Shown: positions 43,638 through 55,702 of the stretch, one piece after another
Layout: each line of letters starts with the position of its first letter
Numbering within the stretch: the first letter of the stretch is position 1
NCBI RefSeq assembly: GCF_900590885.1
Contig: NZ_UUON01000022.1
Location: forward strand, 283,801-347,800
Reading direction: 5' to 3'
Source: Pseudomonas viridiflava
GTDB lineage: Bacteria; Pseudomonadota; Gammaproteobacteria; Pseudomonadales; Pseudomonadaceae
DNA: 64,000 nt
Program-made: the position numbers and the translations under genes
Notes under the pieces: model-generated
Told to the model about the DNA's origin: nothing
Database searches by the model: none
Seen by the model: the letters and a program-made list of their open reading frames with translations, nothing else

Positions 43638-44342
43638 ATGTTGAAAGTCAGTGTTTACCGCTACAACCCTGATCAGGACGCTGCGCCGTTCATGCAGGAA
43701 TTCCAGGTCGATACCGGTGGTAAAGACCTGATGGTGCTGGATGTATTGGCGCTGATCAAAGAGCAGGACGAAGGTTTCTCCTATCGTCGCTCTTGCCGTG
43801 AAGGCGTTTGTGGCTCCGACGGCATGAACATCAACGGCAAAAACGGCCTGGCGTGCATCACGCCGCTGTCCGCCGTGGTCAAAGGTAACAAGCTGATCGT
43901 TCGTCCTCTGCCAGGTTTGCCGGTTATCCGTGACCTGGTCGTCGATATGAGCATCTTCTACAAGCAATACGAGAAAGTTAAGCCGTTCCTGCAGAACGAC
44001 ACGCCGGCTCCGGCCATCGAGCGTCTGCAGTCCCCTGAAGAGCGTGAAAAGCTCGATGGTCTGTACGAGTGCATCCTGTGCGCTTGCTGCTCGACCTCGT
44101 GCCCGTCCTTCTGGTGGAACCCGGACAAGTTCCTGGGTCCAGCTGCCCTGCTGCAAGCGTACCGCTTCCTGGCAGACAGCCGTGACACCAAGACGTCCGA
44201 GCGTCTGGCTTCACTGGATGACCCGTTCAGCGTATTCCGCTGCCGCGGGATCATGAACTGCGTCAACGTATGTCCCAAAGGCCTGAACCCGACTAAGGCC
44301 ATTGGTCACATCCGTAACATGCTGCTGCAAAGCGGCGTGTAA
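43638..44342 (+). CDS. sdhB: Succinate dehydrogenase iron-sulfur subunit SdhB
   Basis: SdhB carries electrons from FAD to ubiquinone. The 234-residue product has three cluster motifs: [2Fe-2S] in SCREGVCGSDGMNINGKNGLAC, [4Fe-4S] in CILCACCSTSC and [3Fe-4S] in CRGIMNCVNVCPKGLNP. ATG 43638 is chosen, with AAGGG upstream, over a GTG at 43629 that would add three residues. A 261-bp gap with no gene separates it from sucA. Confidence 0.97.
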   Translation: MLKVSVYRYNPDQDAAPFMQEFQVDTGGKDLMVLDVLALIKEQDEGFSYRRSCREGVCGSDGMNINGKNGLACITPLSAVVKGNKLIVRPLPGLPVIRDLVVDMSIFYKQYEKVKPFLQNDTPAPAIERLQSPEEREKLDGLYECILCACCSTSCPSFWWNPDKFLGPAALLQAYRFLADSRDTKTSERLASLDDPFSVFRCRGIMNCVNVCPKGLNPTKAIGHIRNMLLQSGV

Positions 44343-44603
44343 CTGACGTTGTAACAAGGCAGGACCGTTGTGCCCGTAAATGCTGCGGCGCAGGCTTCAA
44401 CCGGCGCCGTAGTTTTAACTTGAGCAGCGACTTACAAAGCCGCGGCTCTTATTTTGAAGAAATGAGACAAGCAGGGGCATTCGGGTTGGTACCCGAACTA
44501 TCAGCGTGATCCTAAGTGGCTTGTTTTGGTCGCTGCACTTGGCCTTTTGCAAGCAAACTCGGTGTTTTCGCCGGTGGTGTCCCCAAATCGAGGGTGACCA
44601 AGC
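44343..44603 (+). other. Gap between sdhB and sucA
   Basis: No gene is supported here. An inverted repeat TTCGGGT-TGGT-ACCCGAA at 44480-44497 could form a short RNA hairpin; it has no T-run, so termination is not expected. A separate sucA promoter may lie in this region but no clear consensus was found. Confidence 0.5.
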
Positions 44604-47435
44604 ATGCAAGAAAGCGTGATGCAGCGCATGTGGAACAGCGGCTATCTTTCAGGTGGTAACGCTGCCTATGTGGAAGAGCTTTATGAGCTCTACCTGCACG
44701 ACCCTAACGCTGTGCCAGAAGAATGGCGCACCAAATTTCAGACGTTGTCTTCAGACGGCAACGCTGCCACCGATGTATCGCACGCAACAATTCGCGATCA
44801 GTTTGTGCTGCTGGCAAAGAACCAGCGCCGCGCCCAGCCGGTTTCCGCCGGTAGCGTGAGCAGCGAGCACGAGAAGAAGCAAGTTGAAGTGCTGCGACTG
44901 ATCCAGGCCTACCGGATGCGTGGCCACCAGGCGGCCCAGCTTGACCCGCTGGGGCTCTGGCAGCGTCCTGCACCTGCTGACCTGTCGATCAATCATTACG
45001 GCTTGACCAATGCCGATCTTGATACGACCTTCCGTGCCGGCGACCTGTTCATCGGCAAAGAGGAAGCGAGCCTACGCGAAATTCACGAAGCGTTGCAGCA
45101 GACATATTGCCGCACCATTGGCGCCGAGTTCACGCACATCACCGATTCCGAGCAACGCCACTGGTTCCAGCATCGTCTGGAAGGTGTGCGCGGCCGTCCG
45201 GTTTTGTCCGCTGACGTACGCAGCCATCTGCTCGAGCGCGTGACCGCCGCTGAAGGTCTGGAAAAATACCTGGGTACCAAATACCCGGGCACCAAGCGTT
45301 TCGGCCTGGAAGGCGGCGAAAGCCTGATTCCGATGCTCGACGAGCTGATCCAGCGTTCCGGTTCCTACGGCACCAAGGAAATCGTGATCGGCATGGCTCA
45401 CCGTGGTCGCCTGAACGTGTTGGTCAACACCTTTGGCAAGAACCCGCGCGAGCTGTTCGACGAGTTCGAAGGCAAGAAGAAGGTCGAGCTGGGTTCCGGT
45501 GACGTTAAATACCACCAGGGCTTCTCGTCCAACGTGATGACCACCGGCGGTGAAGTTCACCTGGCCATGGCCTTCAACCCATCCCACCTGGAAATCGTTT
45601 CTCCAGTGGTCGAGGGTTCGGTTCGTGCTCGCCAGGATCGTCGTAACGACACCACCGGTGAAAAGGTTCTGCCGATTTCCCTCCACGGCGACGCGGCATT
45701 TGCCGGTCAAGGCGTGGTCCTGGAAACATTCCAGATGTCGCAGACGCGCGGCTTCAAGACCGGCGGTACCATTCACATCGTCATCAACAACCAGGTGGGC
45801 TTCACCATCAGCAACCCGCTGGACGCGCGCTCTACCGAGTACGCGACCGACGTTGCCAAGATGATCCAGGCGCCGATCCTCCACGTGAATGGTGATGATC
45901 CGGAAGCCGTGCTGTTCGTGACCCAGCTCGCCATCGACTACCGCATGCAGTTCAAGCGTGACGTGGTGATCGACCTGGTTTGCTACCGCCGTCGCGGTCA
46001 CAACGAAGCGGATGAGCCTAGCGGCACCCAGCCGTTGATGTACCAGCAGATCACCAAGCAGCGCACCACTCGTGAGCTGTACGCCGAAAGCCTGATCAAG
46101 GCCGGTGTGGTGGACGAGGCACGTGTTCAGGCGAAAGTCGATGAATACCGCAACGCGCTGGACAACGGTCTGCACGTAGTGAAAAGCCTGGTTAAAGAGC
46201 CGAACAAAGAGTTGTTCGTGGACTGGCGCCCATACCTGGGCCACGCCTGGACTGCGCGTCACGACACCTCGTTCGATCTGAAAACCCTGCAGGAACTGTC
46301 GGCCAAGCTGCTGGAAATTCCGGAAGGCTTCGTCGTACAGCGCCAGGTTGCGAAGATCTACGAAGACCGTCAGAAGATGCAAGCCGGCGGCCTGCCGATC
46401 AACTGGGGTTACGCCGAAACCATGGCGTACGCGACCCTGGCGTTCGAAGGTCACCCGATCCGCATGACCGGCCAGGACATCGGCCGTGGTACGTTCTCGC
46501 ACCGTCATGCTGTGCTGCACAACCAGAAAGACGCGGGCACCTACATCCCGTTGCAGAACCTGTACGAAGGCCAGCCACGTTTCGACCTGTACGATTCGTT
46601 CCTGTCCGAAGAAGCCGTACTGGCGTTCGAATATGGCTACTCCACCACCACGCCTAATGCGCTGGTGATCTGGGAAGCCCAGTTCGGCGACTTCGCCAAC
46701 GGTGCCCAGGTGGTTATCGACCAGTTCATCACCAGCGGCGAGCACAAGTGGGGCCGTCTGTGCGGTCTGACCATGTTGCTGCCACACGGTTATGAAGGTC
46801 AGGGTCCGGAGCACTCCTCGGCCCGTCTGGAGCGTTACCTGCAGCTGTGCGCCGAGCACAACATCCAGGTGTGCGTGCCGACTACCCCGGCCCAGATCTA
46901 CCACTTGCTGCGTCGCCAGGTGATCCGCCCGCTGCGCAAGCCGCTGGTTGTGCTGACACCGAAGTCGCTGCTGCGTCATAAATTGGCCATCTCGACCCTG
47001 GAAGATCTGGCTGACGGTTCGTTCCAGACCGTGATTCCGGAAATCGACACGCTGGACGCCGCCAAGGTCACGCGCCTGGTCCTGTGCAGCGGCAAGGTCT
47101 ACTACGACTTGCTGGAAAAACGCCGTGCCGAAGGCCGCGAAGACATCGCCATCGTGCGTATCGAGCAGCTTTACCCGTTCCCGGAAGACGACCTGATGGA
47201 GGCCATCGCGCCTTACACCAACCTCACCAACGTGGTGTGGTGTCAGGAAGAACCGATGAACCAGGGCGCCTGGTACAGCAGCCAGCATCATTTGCGTCGC
47301 AGCATCGGCAACCATAACAAGGCCCTGGGTCTTGAGTACGCCGGTCGTGATGCTTCTGCTGCACCTGCGTGTGGTTATGCGTCGATGCACGCCGAGCAGC
47401 AGGAAAAACTGCTGCAAGATGCTTTCACTGTTTAA
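44604..47435 (+). CDS. sucA: 2-oxoglutarate dehydrogenase E1 component
   Basis: SucA is the ThDP-dependent decarboxylase of the 2-oxoglutarate dehydrogenase complex. The 943-residue protein begins with the E1 N-terminal helix that docks on E2 (MWNSGYLSGGNAAYVEELYELYLHDP). Active-site segments include IGMAHRGRLNVLVN, FNPSHLEIVSPVVEGSVRARQDR, LHGDAAFAGQGVV and the ThDP-binding VINNQVGFT, with the transketolase-like C-terminal domain QDIGRGTFSHRHAVLHNQ. It is followed by sucB after 44 bp. Confidence 0.98.
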   Translation: MQESVMQRMWNSGYLSGGNAAYVEELYELYLHDPNAVPEEWRTKFQTLSSDGNAATDVSHATIRDQFVLLAKNQRRAQPVSAGSVSSEHEKKQVEVLRLIQAYRMRGHQAAQLDPLGLWQRPAPADLSINHYGLTNADLDTTFRAGDLFIGKEEASLREIHEALQQTYCRTIGAEFTHITDSEQRHWFQHRLEGVRGRPVLSADVRSHLLERVTAAEGLEKYLGTKYPGTKRFGLEGGESLIPMLDELIQRSGSYGTKEIVIGMAHRGRLNVLVNTFGKNPRELFDEFEGKKKVELGSGDVKYHQGFSSNVMTTGGEVHLAMAFNPSHLEIVSPVVEGSVRARQDRRNDTTGEKVLPISLHGDAAFAGQGVVLETFQMSQTRGFKTGGTIHIVINNQVGFTISNPLDARSTEYATDVAKMIQAPILHVNGDDPEAVLFVTQLAIDYRMQFKRDVVIDLVCYRRRGHNEADEPSGTQPLMYQQITKQRTTRELYAESLIKAGVVDEARVQAKVDEYRNALDNGLHVVKSLVKEPNKELFVDWRPYLGHAWTARHDTSFDLKTLQELSAKLLEIPEGFVVQRQVAKIYEDRQKMQAGGLPINWGYAETMAYATLAFEGHPIRMTGQDIGRGTFSHRHAVLHNQKDAGTYIPLQNLYEGQPRFDLYDSFLSEEAVLAFEYGYSTTTPNALVIWEAQFGDFANGAQVVIDQFITSGEHKWGRLCGLTMLLPHGYEGQGPEHSSARLERYLQLCAEHNIQVCVPTTPAQIYHLLRRQVIRPLRKPLVVLTPKSLLRHKLAISTLEDLADGSFQTVIPEIDTLDAAKVTRLVLCSGKVYYDLLEKRRAEGREDIAIVRIEQLYPFPEDDLMEAIAPYTNLTNVVWCQEEPMNQGAWYSSQHHLRRSIGNHNKALGLEYAGRDASAAPACGYASMHAEQQEKLLQDAFTV

Positions 47436-47479
47436 CGCCTTCGCGCTGACTGAAACCGAATTTTAAGGACCCACAGATA

Positions 47480-48706
47480 ATGGCTATCGAAATCAAAGCC
47501 CCGTCATTCCCGGAATCGGTTGCCGATGGCACCGTTGCCACCTGGCACAAGAAACCAGGCGACGCCGTAAAGCGTGACGACCTGATCGTCGACATCGAGA
47601 CCGACAAAGTCGTTCTGGAAGTGTTGGCCGAAGCTGACGGCGTACTGGGCGCAATCGTTGCCGAAGAGGGCGCTACCGTCCTGTCGAACCAGGTACTGGG
47701 CTCGATCGAAGCGGGCAGCGCTGCTGCCGCTGCTCCTGCCGCCGCGGCTGCTCCGGCTGCTGCTTCGGCTCCTGCCGCCGCTCCGGCTGCTGGCGCTGAA
47801 GACCCGATCGCTGCACCGGCTGCGCGTCAGCTGGCGGAAGAAAACGGCATTAACCTGGCTTCCATCAAAGGCACCGGCAAAGACGGCCGTGTGACCAAGG
47901 AAGACGTGGTTGCGGCTGTTGAAGCCAAGAAAAACGCTCCGGCTGCCGCACCTGCCAAGGCTGCTGCCCCGGCTGCCGCTGCGCCTGTGTTCGCTGCTGG
48001 CGACCGCACCGAGAAGCGCGTACCGATGACCCGCGTACGTGCCACCGTGGCCAAGCGCCTGGTTGAAGCACAGTCGAACATGGCGATGCTGACCACGTTC
48101 AACGAAGTCGACATGACCGAAGTCATGGCCCTGCGTTCGAAATACAAGGACCTGTTCGAGAAGTCCCACAACGGCGTGCGCCTGGGCTTCATGTCCTTCT
48201 TCGTGAAAGCGGCCACCGAAGCGCTGAAACGCTTCCCGGCAGTCAACGCTTCCATCGACGGCGGCGACATCGTTTACCATGGCTACGCAGACGTCGGCGT
48301 TGCCGTGTCCAGCGACCGTGGCCTGGTGGTTCCGGTCCTGCGTAACGCCGAGCTGATGAGCCTGGCTGAAATCGAAGGCGGCATCGCCGGCTTCGGCAAG
48401 AAAGCCCGTGACGGCAAGCTGACCATCGACGAGATGACCGGCGGTACCTTCACCATCACTAACGGTGGTACCTTCGGTTCGATGATGTCGACACCGATCG
48501 TCAACCCGCCGCAAGCTGCGATCCTGGGCATGCACAACATCATCCAGCGTCCGATGGCCATCAACGGCCAAGTCGTGATCCGCCCGATGATGTACCTGGC
48601 GCTGTCGTACGATCACCGCCTGATCGATGGTAAAGAAGCCGTGACTTTCCTGGTGACCATCAAGAACCTGCTGGAAGACCCGGCTCGTCTGCTGCTGGAT
48701 ATCTGA
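47480..48706 (+). CDS. sucB: Dihydrolipoyllysine-residue succinyltransferase (E2 of 2-oxoglutarate dehydrogenase)
   Basis: The 408-residue E2 has one lipoyl domain (lipoyl-lysine in [13 protein letters not shown], near residue 43), an Ala/Pro-rich linker, a peripheral-subunit-binding domain ([32 protein letters not shown]), a second Ala-rich linker, and the catalytic acyltransferase domain with [15 protein letters not shown]. It forms the 24-mer core that joins SucA and LpdG. ATG 47480 has AAGGA upstream. Confidence 0.98.
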   Translation: MAIEIKAPSFPESVADGTVATWHKKPGDAVKRDDLIVDIETDKVVLEVLAEADGVLGAIVAEEGATVLSNQVLGSIEAGSAAAAAPAAAAAPAAASAPAAAPAAGAEDPIAAPAARQLAEENGINLASIKGTGKDGRVTKEDVVAAVEAKKNAPAAAPAKAAAPAAAAPVFAAGDRTEKRVPMTRVRATVAKRLVEAQSNMAMLTTFNEVDMTEVMALRSKYKDLFEKSHNGVRLGFMSFFVKAATEALKRFPAVNASIDGGDIVYHGYADVGVAVSSDRGLVVPVLRNAELMSLAEIEGGIAGFGKKARDGKLTIDEMTGGTFTITNGGTFGSMMSTPIVNPPQAAILGMHNIIQRPMAINGQVVIRPMMYLALSYDHRLIDGKEAVTFLVTIKNLLEDPARLLLDI

Positions 48707-48729
48707 TAGAAGCAGCTGCAGGCTCTGTG

Positions 48730-50241
<1,512 letters not shown>

Positions 50242-50445
50242 GCGAGATAATAAGAAACCACGGCGGAGTTGCCCGTCGTGAGCCTTGCGCGCAAAGCTCA
50301 CCGCGGAATATCCGCTGGACGCAGCCTTGCGCAGCTTTACGGGTCATAAGCCCCGCAAGTTGCGCAAGCAGCAGTCACAGGTGGCGCGGCACTCATAATG
50401 AGCGCAGCGCCGAATGCGCAGTACCTAACGAAGACGGTAAAAAGC

Positions 50446-51612
50446 ATGAATCTTCACGAGTATCAGGGTAAGCAGCTGTTCGCTGAATACGGCCTGCCAG
50501 TTTCCAAGGGCTACGCAGTAGACACCCCGGAAGCAGCAGCAGAAGCCTGCGACAAAATCGGTGGCACCGAGTGGGTTGTCAAAGCCCAGGTCCACGCGGG
50601 TGGTCGCGGTAAAGCGGGCGGCGTTAAGCTGGTTCGCAGCAAAGAAGACGCCAAGGCCTTCGCACAGCAGTGGCTGGGCAAGCGTCTGGTGACTTACCAG
50701 ACTGATGCCAATGGCCAGCCAGTCACCAAGATCCTGGTTGAATCGTGCACTGATATCGCTAAAGAGCTGTACCTGGGCGCTGTCGTTGACCGTTCGAGCC
50801 GTCGCATCGTGTTCATGGCCTCCACCGAAGGTGGCGTGGACATTGAGAAGATCGCCGAAGAAACCCCAGAAAAAATTCTGAAAGCCACTATCGATCCACT
50901 GGTTGGCGCTCAGCCATTCCAGGGTCGCGAGCTGGCTTTCCAGCTGGGCCTGGAAGGCAAGCAAGTTGCCCAGTTCGCCAAGATCTTCGTTGGTCTGGCC
51001 AAACTGTTCCAGGATCACGATCTGGCCCTGCTGGAAGTGAACCCGCTGGTGATCAAGGCTGACGGCGATCTGCATTGCCTCGACGCCAAGATCAACATCG
51101 ACGCCAACGCCATGTACCGTCAGCCTAAGCTGAAGACTTTCCACGATCCGTCGCAAGACGATCCGCGCGAAGCGCACGCTGCCAAGTTCGAACTGAACTA
51201 CGTAGCCCTGGAAGGTAACATCGGTTGCATGGTCAACGGTGCTGGCCTGGCCATGGGTACCATGGACATCGTCAACCTGCATGGCGGCAAACCAGCCAAC
51301 TTCCTCGACGTGGGCGGTGGTGCTACCAAAGAACGCGTTACCGAAGCCTTCAAGATCATCCTGTCCGACTCCAACGTCGCTGCAGTACTGGTCAACATCT
51401 TCGGCGGCATCGTTCGTTGCGACATGATTGCCGAAGGCATCATCGGTGCAGTGAAAGAAGTTGGCGTTAAAATCCCGGTTGTTGTTCGCCTTGAAGGCAA
51501 CAACGCTGAACTGGGCGCTAAAGTACTGGCAGAAAGCGGTTTGAACATCATCGCGGCTACCAGCCTGACCGACGCTGCTCAACAAGTTGTCAAAGCTGCG
51601 GAGGGCAAATAA
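50446..51612 (+). CDS. sucC: Succinyl-CoA ligase (ADP-forming) subunit beta
   Basis: SucC, with SucD, makes ATP and succinate from succinyl-CoA. The 388-residue protein starts [19 protein letters not shown], the conserved N-terminus that fixes the start at 50446. It has an ATP-grasp domain ([20 protein letters not shown]) and the C-terminal [20 protein letters not shown] and [10 protein letters not shown] segments. A 204-bp gap without a gene separates it from lpdG. The stop overlaps sucD by one base (TAATG). Confidence 0.98.
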   Translation: MNLHEYQGKQLFAEYGLPVSKGYAVDTPEAAAEACDKIGGTEWVVKAQVHAGGRGKAGGVKLVRSKEDAKAFAQQWLGKRLVTYQTDANGQPVTKILVESCTDIAKELYLGAVVDRSSRRIVFMASTEGGVDIEKIAEETPEKILKATIDPLVGAQPFQGRELAFQLGLEGKQVAQFAKIFVGLAKLFQDHDLALLEVNPLVIKADGDLHCLDAKINIDANAMYRQPKLKTFHDPSQDDPREAHAAKFELNYVALEGNIGCMVNGAGLAMGTMDIVNLHGGKPANFLDVGGGATKERVTEAFKIILSDSNVAAVLVNIFGGIVRCDMIAEGIIGAVKEVGVKIPVVVRLEGNNAELGAKVLAESGLNIIAATSLTDAAQQVVKAAEGK

Positions 51613-52493
51613 TGAGCGTCCTGATCAATAAAGACACCAAAGTTATCTGCCAGGGTATTACCGGTTCGCAAGGTAGTTTCCACACCCAGCAAGCCATCGA
51701 ATACGGCACCAAGATGGTTGGCGGCGTAACTCCTGGTAAAGGCGGCACCGAGCACCTGGGTCTGCCAGTGTTCAACACCGTGAAAGACGCTGTAGCTGCC
51801 ACTGGCGCCACCGCCAGCGTGATCTACGTTCCAGCTCCTTTCTGCAAGGACTCGATCCTGGAAGCAGCCTTCGGCGGCATCAAGCTGATCGTCTGCATCA
51901 CCGAAGGCATTCCTACCCTGGACATGCTGGACGCTAAAGTTAAGTGCGACGAGCTGGGTGTTACCCTGATCGGCCCTAACTGCCCAGGCGTGATCACCCC
52001 AGGCGAATGCAAGATCGGCATCATGCCAGGTCACATTCACTTGCCAGGTAAAGTCGGTATCGTTTCCCGTTCCGGCACCCTGACCTACGAAGCTGTCAAG
52101 CAGACTACTGACGCCGGTTTCGGTCAGTCGACTTGCGTCGGCATCGGCGGTGACCCGATCCCAGGCTCGAACTTCATCGACATCCTGAAACTGTTCCAGG
52201 AAGACCCGAAGACCGAAGCGATCGTCATGATCGGTGAGATCGGCGGTTCGGCTGAAGAAGAAGCGGCTGCCTACATCAAGGCACACGTGACCAAGCCGGT
52301 TGTTTCCTACATCGCTGGTGTGACTGCCCCTGCTGGCAAGCGCATGGGCCATGCTGGCGCAATCATCTCTGGCGGCAAGGGCACTGCAGACGAGAAGTTT
52401 GCTGCCCTGGAAGACGCAGGTGTTAAAACCGTGCGTTCGCTGGCAGACATCGGCAAGGCTTTGTCCGAGCTGACCGGTTGGGCTGTCAAGTAA
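51612..52493 (+). CDS. sucD: Succinyl-CoA ligase (ADP-forming) subunit alpha
   Basis: The 293-residue alpha subunit binds CoA ([20 protein letters not shown]) and carries the phosphorylated histidine in [37 protein letters not shown] is also characteristic. It is the last gene of the sdh-suc operon, followed by a UUCG-loop hairpin. Confidence 0.98.
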   Translation: MSVLINKDTKVICQGITGSQGSFHTQQAIEYGTKMVGGVTPGKGGTEHLGLPVFNTVKDAVAATGATASVIYVPAPFCKDSILEAAFGGIKLIVCITEGIPTLDMLDAKVKCDELGVTLIGPNCPGVITPGECKIGIMPGHIHLPGKVGIVSRSGTLTYEAVKQTTDAGFGQSTCVGIGGDPIPGSNFIDILKLFQEDPKTEAIVMIGEIGGSAEEEAAAYIKAHVTKPVVSYIAGVTAPAGKRMGHAGAIISGGKGTADEKFAALEDAGVKTVRSLADIGKALSELTGWAVK

Positions 52494-52523
52494 GCCTCGC
52501 GCTTAGCTTGTAACTCTGCTGGC

Positions 52524-52551
52524 AAAGGCCACCTTCGGGTGGCCTTTGTGC
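52524..52551 (+). terminator. Terminator after sucD
   Basis: AAAGGCCACC - TTCG - GGTGGCCTTT is a perfect 10-bp stem with a stable tetraloop, 30 bp after sucD. The following T content is moderate (GTGCGTTTT). Confidence 0.85.
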
Positions 52552-52579
52552 GTTTTGGAAGATTGAAATACTTTCAAAA

Positions 52580-52672
52580 TGTAGGAGGGGGCTTGCCCCC
52601 GAGGGCAGTGGGTCAGTTACAGAATTATCAACTGACACTCCCTCATCGGGGGCAAGCCCCCCTCCCACATTT
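52580..52672. repeat. REP doublet downstream of sucD
   Basis: Inward-tail pair: GGAGGGGGCTTGCCCCCGAGGGCAG ... CTCATCGGGGGCAAGCCCCC, spacer with GGTCAGTTA/AACTGAC complementarity. The remaining sequence up to brnQ (52673-52913) holds a perfect GCGACAT-TCTG-ATGTCGC hairpin at 52703-52720 but no gene. Confidence 0.88.
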
Positions 52673-52913
52673 GAATGTATTGCCAAAATTAAGTACGAAA
52701 ACGCGACATTCTGATGTCGCTTATCGGACAGTCCGCCCCGCAACAGTGCGTTTGTCAGCCTAATTCTGTACCCTAGCCGCCTCTTTATGCGTCCGCATCC
52801 CAAAAGGAAGCCGCGCGCTAGACCGGTCGGCCCCTATAAGGGCCGGCAGTATTTCCCTCATCCACAGGGAATCCCTCTCTAAATTCCGATTCAGTAGTGT
52901 GGTATTTCCCGAA

Positions 52914-54227
52914 ATGAAAGTGTTGAAAAGCCAGGACATCCTGGCGTTGGGCTTTATGACCTTTGCCCTGTTCGTGGGCGCCGGCAACATCATCTTCCCG
53001 CCTATCGTTGGTTTGCAGTCCGGGCCTCATGTCTGGATGGCAGCGCTGGGCTTCCTGATCACCGCAGTCGGTTTGCCGGTGGTCACTGTGATTGCCCTGG
53101 CCAAGGTCGGCGGCGGCATGGACGCGTTGAGCAGCCCGATCGGCAAGATCGCCGGTGGCCTGCTCGCAGCGGCGGCGTATCTGGCGGTAGGCCCGCTGTT
53201 CGCCACCCCGCGTACCGCGACCGTATCATTTGAAGTCGGCCTGGCGCCGCTGACCGGCGAAAGCCCGCTGGCGCTGTTCCTCTACAGCTCGGTGTATTTC
53301 CTGGTGGTGTTCTTTGTGTCCCTGTACCCGGGGCGCCTGCTGGACACGGTCGGGCGTTTCCTTGCGCCACTCAAGATCATCGCGCTGGCCATCCTCGGTA
53401 TTGCCGCGTTTGCCCTGCCGGCCGGGGATGTGGGCGTCGCCACCCCGGAATACGTGGCTGCACCGTTCTCCCAGGGCTTTATCAATGGTTACCTGACCAT
53501 GGATACCCTGGGCGCGCTGGTGTTTGGCATCGTGATCGTCAATGCCATCCGTTCCCGTGGCGTCGAGTCGCCCAAGCTGATCACCCGCTACGCGATCATT
53601 GCCGGGCTGATTGCCGGCGTGGGCCTGGCGCTGGTGTATGTCAGCCTGTTCCGCCTGGGTGCGGGCAGCCATGAAGTGGCCACCGGTGCCGCCAACGGCG
53701 CGGCGGTATTGCACGCGTATGTACAACATACCTTCGGCTCCCTGGGCAGCGGCTTCCTTGCGGTGCTGATTTCCCTTGCGTGCCTGGTTACCGCCGTAGG
53801 CCTTACCTGTGCCTGCGCCGAGTACTTCAGCAAAATCCTGCCGCTGTCGTACAAGACCCTGGTGGTGATCCTGGCGCTGTTCTCGCTGTTTGTGTCCAAC
53901 CTGGGCCTGACCAAGCTGATTGCCTTCTCGATCCCGGTGCTCACCGCCATCTACCCGCCGTGCATCGTGCTGGTGGCCTTGAGCTTCTGCAAAGACTTCT
54001 GGCAGGAGCAGGGCCGTATCGTCGGACCGGTGATGCTGGTGTCGTTCATCTTTGGTTGCATTGATGCGCTCAAGGGCGCCGGCCTGGCCGATTGGATGCC
54101 GTCGCAGCTGGCGCACCTGCCGCTGAGCGAGCAGGGCCTGGCGTGGCTGGTGCCGTCGGTACTGACCTTGGTGGTGGCGTTTGGGGTTGATCTTCTGCTC
54201 GGCAAACGCAGAGAAGCGATCGCATAA
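52914..54227 (+). CDS. brnQ: Branched-chain amino acid transporter BrnQ (LIVCS family)
   Basis: BrnQ imports leucine, isoleucine and valine with a cation. The 437-residue protein has about 12 membrane helices and the family N-terminus [19 protein letters not shown], plus [16 protein letters not shown] and [12 protein letters not shown]. The start MKVLKSQD at 52914 is chosen by homology; a GTG at 52899 is an alternative and neither has a strong ribosome-binding site. A terminator follows. Confidence 0.95.
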   Translation: MKVLKSQDILALGFMTFALFVGAGNIIFPPIVGLQSGPHVWMAALGFLITAVGLPVVTVIALAKVGGGMDALSSPIGKIAGGLLAAAAYLAVGPLFATPRTATVSFEVGLAPLTGESPLALFLYSSVYFLVVFFVSLYPGRLLDTVGRFLAPLKIIALAILGIAAFALPAGDVGVATPEYVAAPFSQGFINGYLTMDTLGALVFGIVIVNAIRSRGVESPKLITRYAIIAGLIAGVGLALVYVSLFRLGAGSHEVATGAANGAAVLHAYVQHTFGSLGSGFLAVLISLACLVTAVGLTCACAEYFSKILPLSYKTLVVILALFSLFVSNLGLTKLIAFSIPVLTAIYPPCIVLVALSFCKDFWQEQGRIVGPVMLVSFIFGCIDALKGAGLADWMPSQLAHLPLSEQGLAWLVPSVLTLVVAFGVDLLLGKRREAIA

Positions 54228-54249
54228 CGACCGGATTCGCGCAGTACTG

Positions 54250-54285
54250 AAATGCCCCGTATCAAACGATACGGGGCATTTTTTA
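54250..54285 (+). terminator. Terminator after brnQ
   Basis: AATGCCCCGTATC - AAAC - GATACGGGGCATT followed by a T-run; 13-bp perfect stem starting about 23 bp after brnQ. Confidence 0.95.
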
Positions 54286-54326
54286 TGCTTATGGGGCTAC
54301 ACCTTCTAAAGTTGGAACTCGGTCAG

Positions 54327-54417
54327 TGTGGGAGGGGGCTTGCCCCCGATGAGGGTGGGTCAGTAAGTGCATCGGGCGACTGACACACTGCCATCGGGGG
54401 CAAGCCCCCTCCCACAT
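54327..54417. repeat. REP doublet upstream of the DUF599 gene
   Basis: Inward-tail pair of GGGGGCTTGCCCCC palindromes with CGATGAGGGTGGGTCAGT ... ACTGACACACTGCCATCGG between them. It lies in the 5' region of the next gene, about 45 bp before its start. Confidence 0.9.
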
Positions 54418-54461
54418 TTGCAAAACATTCCGTCAGCCAACACCGTGTAAAAAGGACCCGC

Positions 54462-55199
54462 ATGTCGTTCGTCGAAACCAACCAAGTCCACCTGCTTGCC
54501 GCGCTCTGGTTTGTCCTCTGCTGGGGCGGCTACACCCGCTACGCCACCTGGAAAGCCCGCGACACAGCGTGTCTGGCCAGCGTGTTGCACCTGTATCGCG
54601 AAGACTGGATGCGCCGCATGCTGCTGCGCGACAACCGCATCGCCGATGCCAGCGTGATCGGTAACCTGGAGCGCAACGCCTCGTTTTTTGCCTCCAGCAC
54701 CTTGATCATCCTCGCCGGTATTCTCACCGTGCTCGGTGCGTCCGAGCGCGCGGTGTCGCTGTTGGCGGACATTCCCATGGTGCAGCAGGCCTCCCAGGGC
54801 ATGTCGGAAATCAAGTTGCTGTGCCTGGCGCTGGTGTTCGTCTACGCCTTCTTCACGTTCAGCTGGTGCATGCGCCAGTACAACTTTGCGGCGGTGCTGG
54901 TCGGGTCGGCGCCTATGATTGGTGAGCGGCATGTGTCGGAGCAGGAGCGCAAGGCGTTCGCCCTGAGGGCGGCTCGGGTTATTTCCATGGCCGCCAACCA
55001 GTTCAACTTTGGCCTGCGCGCTTATTATTTCGGCATGACCATGCTGGCGTGGTTCGTCAGCCCATGGTTATTTATGTTGATGAGTGCCGGGGTGGTGGTC
55101 GTGCTGTATCGCCGCGAGTTTCATTCCGACGTACTGCAAGTGATGGTGTATACGCAGACGGATACACCGCTGCCAGAGGCAATCAAAGAGCCTGCTTAG
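54462..55199 (+). CDS. DUF599 family membrane protein
   Basis: The 245-residue protein fits DUF599: an N-terminal helix with WFVLCWGGYTRYATWKA, DRIADASVIGNLERNASFFASSTLIIL-like core (here DNRIADASVIGNLERN), two to three more membrane helices and NQFNFGLRAYYFG. No function is known. ATG 54462 has AAAAAGGA upstream. A terminator follows at 55235. Confidence 0.86.
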   Translation: MSFVETNQVHLLAALWFVLCWGGYTRYATWKARDTACLASVLHLYREDWMRRMLLRDNRIADASVIGNLERNASFFASSTLIILAGILTVLGASERAVSLLADIPMVQQASQGMSEIKLLCLALVFVYAFFTFSWCMRQYNFAAVLVGSAPMIGERHVSEQERKAFALRAARVISMAANQFNFGLRAYYFGMTMLAWFVSPWLFMLMSAGVVVVLYRREFHSDVLQVMVYTQTDTPLPEAIKEPA

Positions 55200-55234
55200 T
55201 TCGTATTGCGTCGAATATAAACAGCAGGCAAAGA

Positions 55235-55268
55235 AAAGCCCGCTATGTAAGCGGGCTTTCTTTTTGCA
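55235..55268. terminator. Terminator between the DUF599 gene and the lipoprotein gene
   Basis: AAAGCCCGC - TATGTA/AGCGGGCTTT stem followed by CTTTTT, with an A-rich left flank, so it may serve both convergent genes. Confidence 0.88.
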
Positions 55269-55292
55269 GCCAAGCTATTTCAAGCCGCGGTA

Positions 55293-55544
55293 TCAAGAAC
55301 CGGTAGCTGGGGTAGCAGGTGCTGCTTCTTTTGCGGCGGCGGCGTTCGATTCAGCCTGAGCTTTGGCAGCATCGGCGTTTTCTTTCGCAGCGTCGTTCAC
55401 TTTATCCTGAGCCTTCGCCATATCTTTCTGAGCTTGCTCGGAATGTGCAGCGGCGTCTTGGGCTTTGTCTTCGGATTTTTTATCGCAGGCAGCGAGACCG
55501 AGGGCAGCGGCCAACATCATGGAAATAGCTAAAGTCTTGCGCAT
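55293..55544 (-). CDS. Small Ala/Lys-rich lipoprotein
   Basis: The 83-residue precursor has a lipoprotein signal peptide with lipobox LAAC (Cys near residue 20) and a mature part that is charged and helical, made of repeats such as AQKDMAKAQDKVNDAAKENADAAKAQAE, then an Ala/Pro tail. It resembles Lpp-like or stress-related helical lipoproteins, but the function is unknown. Start 55544 has AAGGAG upstream. Confidence 0.85.
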   Translation of the reverse strand: MRKTLAISMMLAAALGLAACDKKSEDKAQDAAAHSEQAQKDMAKAQDKVNDAAKENADAAKAQAESNAAAAKEAAPATPATGS

Positions 55545-55702
55545 GGGGTGTTTCTCCTTATTGAAGATATCTACTGGCCTTTCGAGCATGGCCGTTCAGC
55601 ATTAGTTCCTTTTATTCCATAGATATATAAAACACGGCCCTCGCGGAACTTTCCACGGCCCCGGCAACCTTGCAGATCACCACTAACAAGAGTCTGGACG
55701 TA

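Noticed and set aside
45072..47417. Long open frame on the minus strand opposite sucA
   Set aside because: Same reason: low-complexity His/Val/Gln-rich translation generated by sucA codons.
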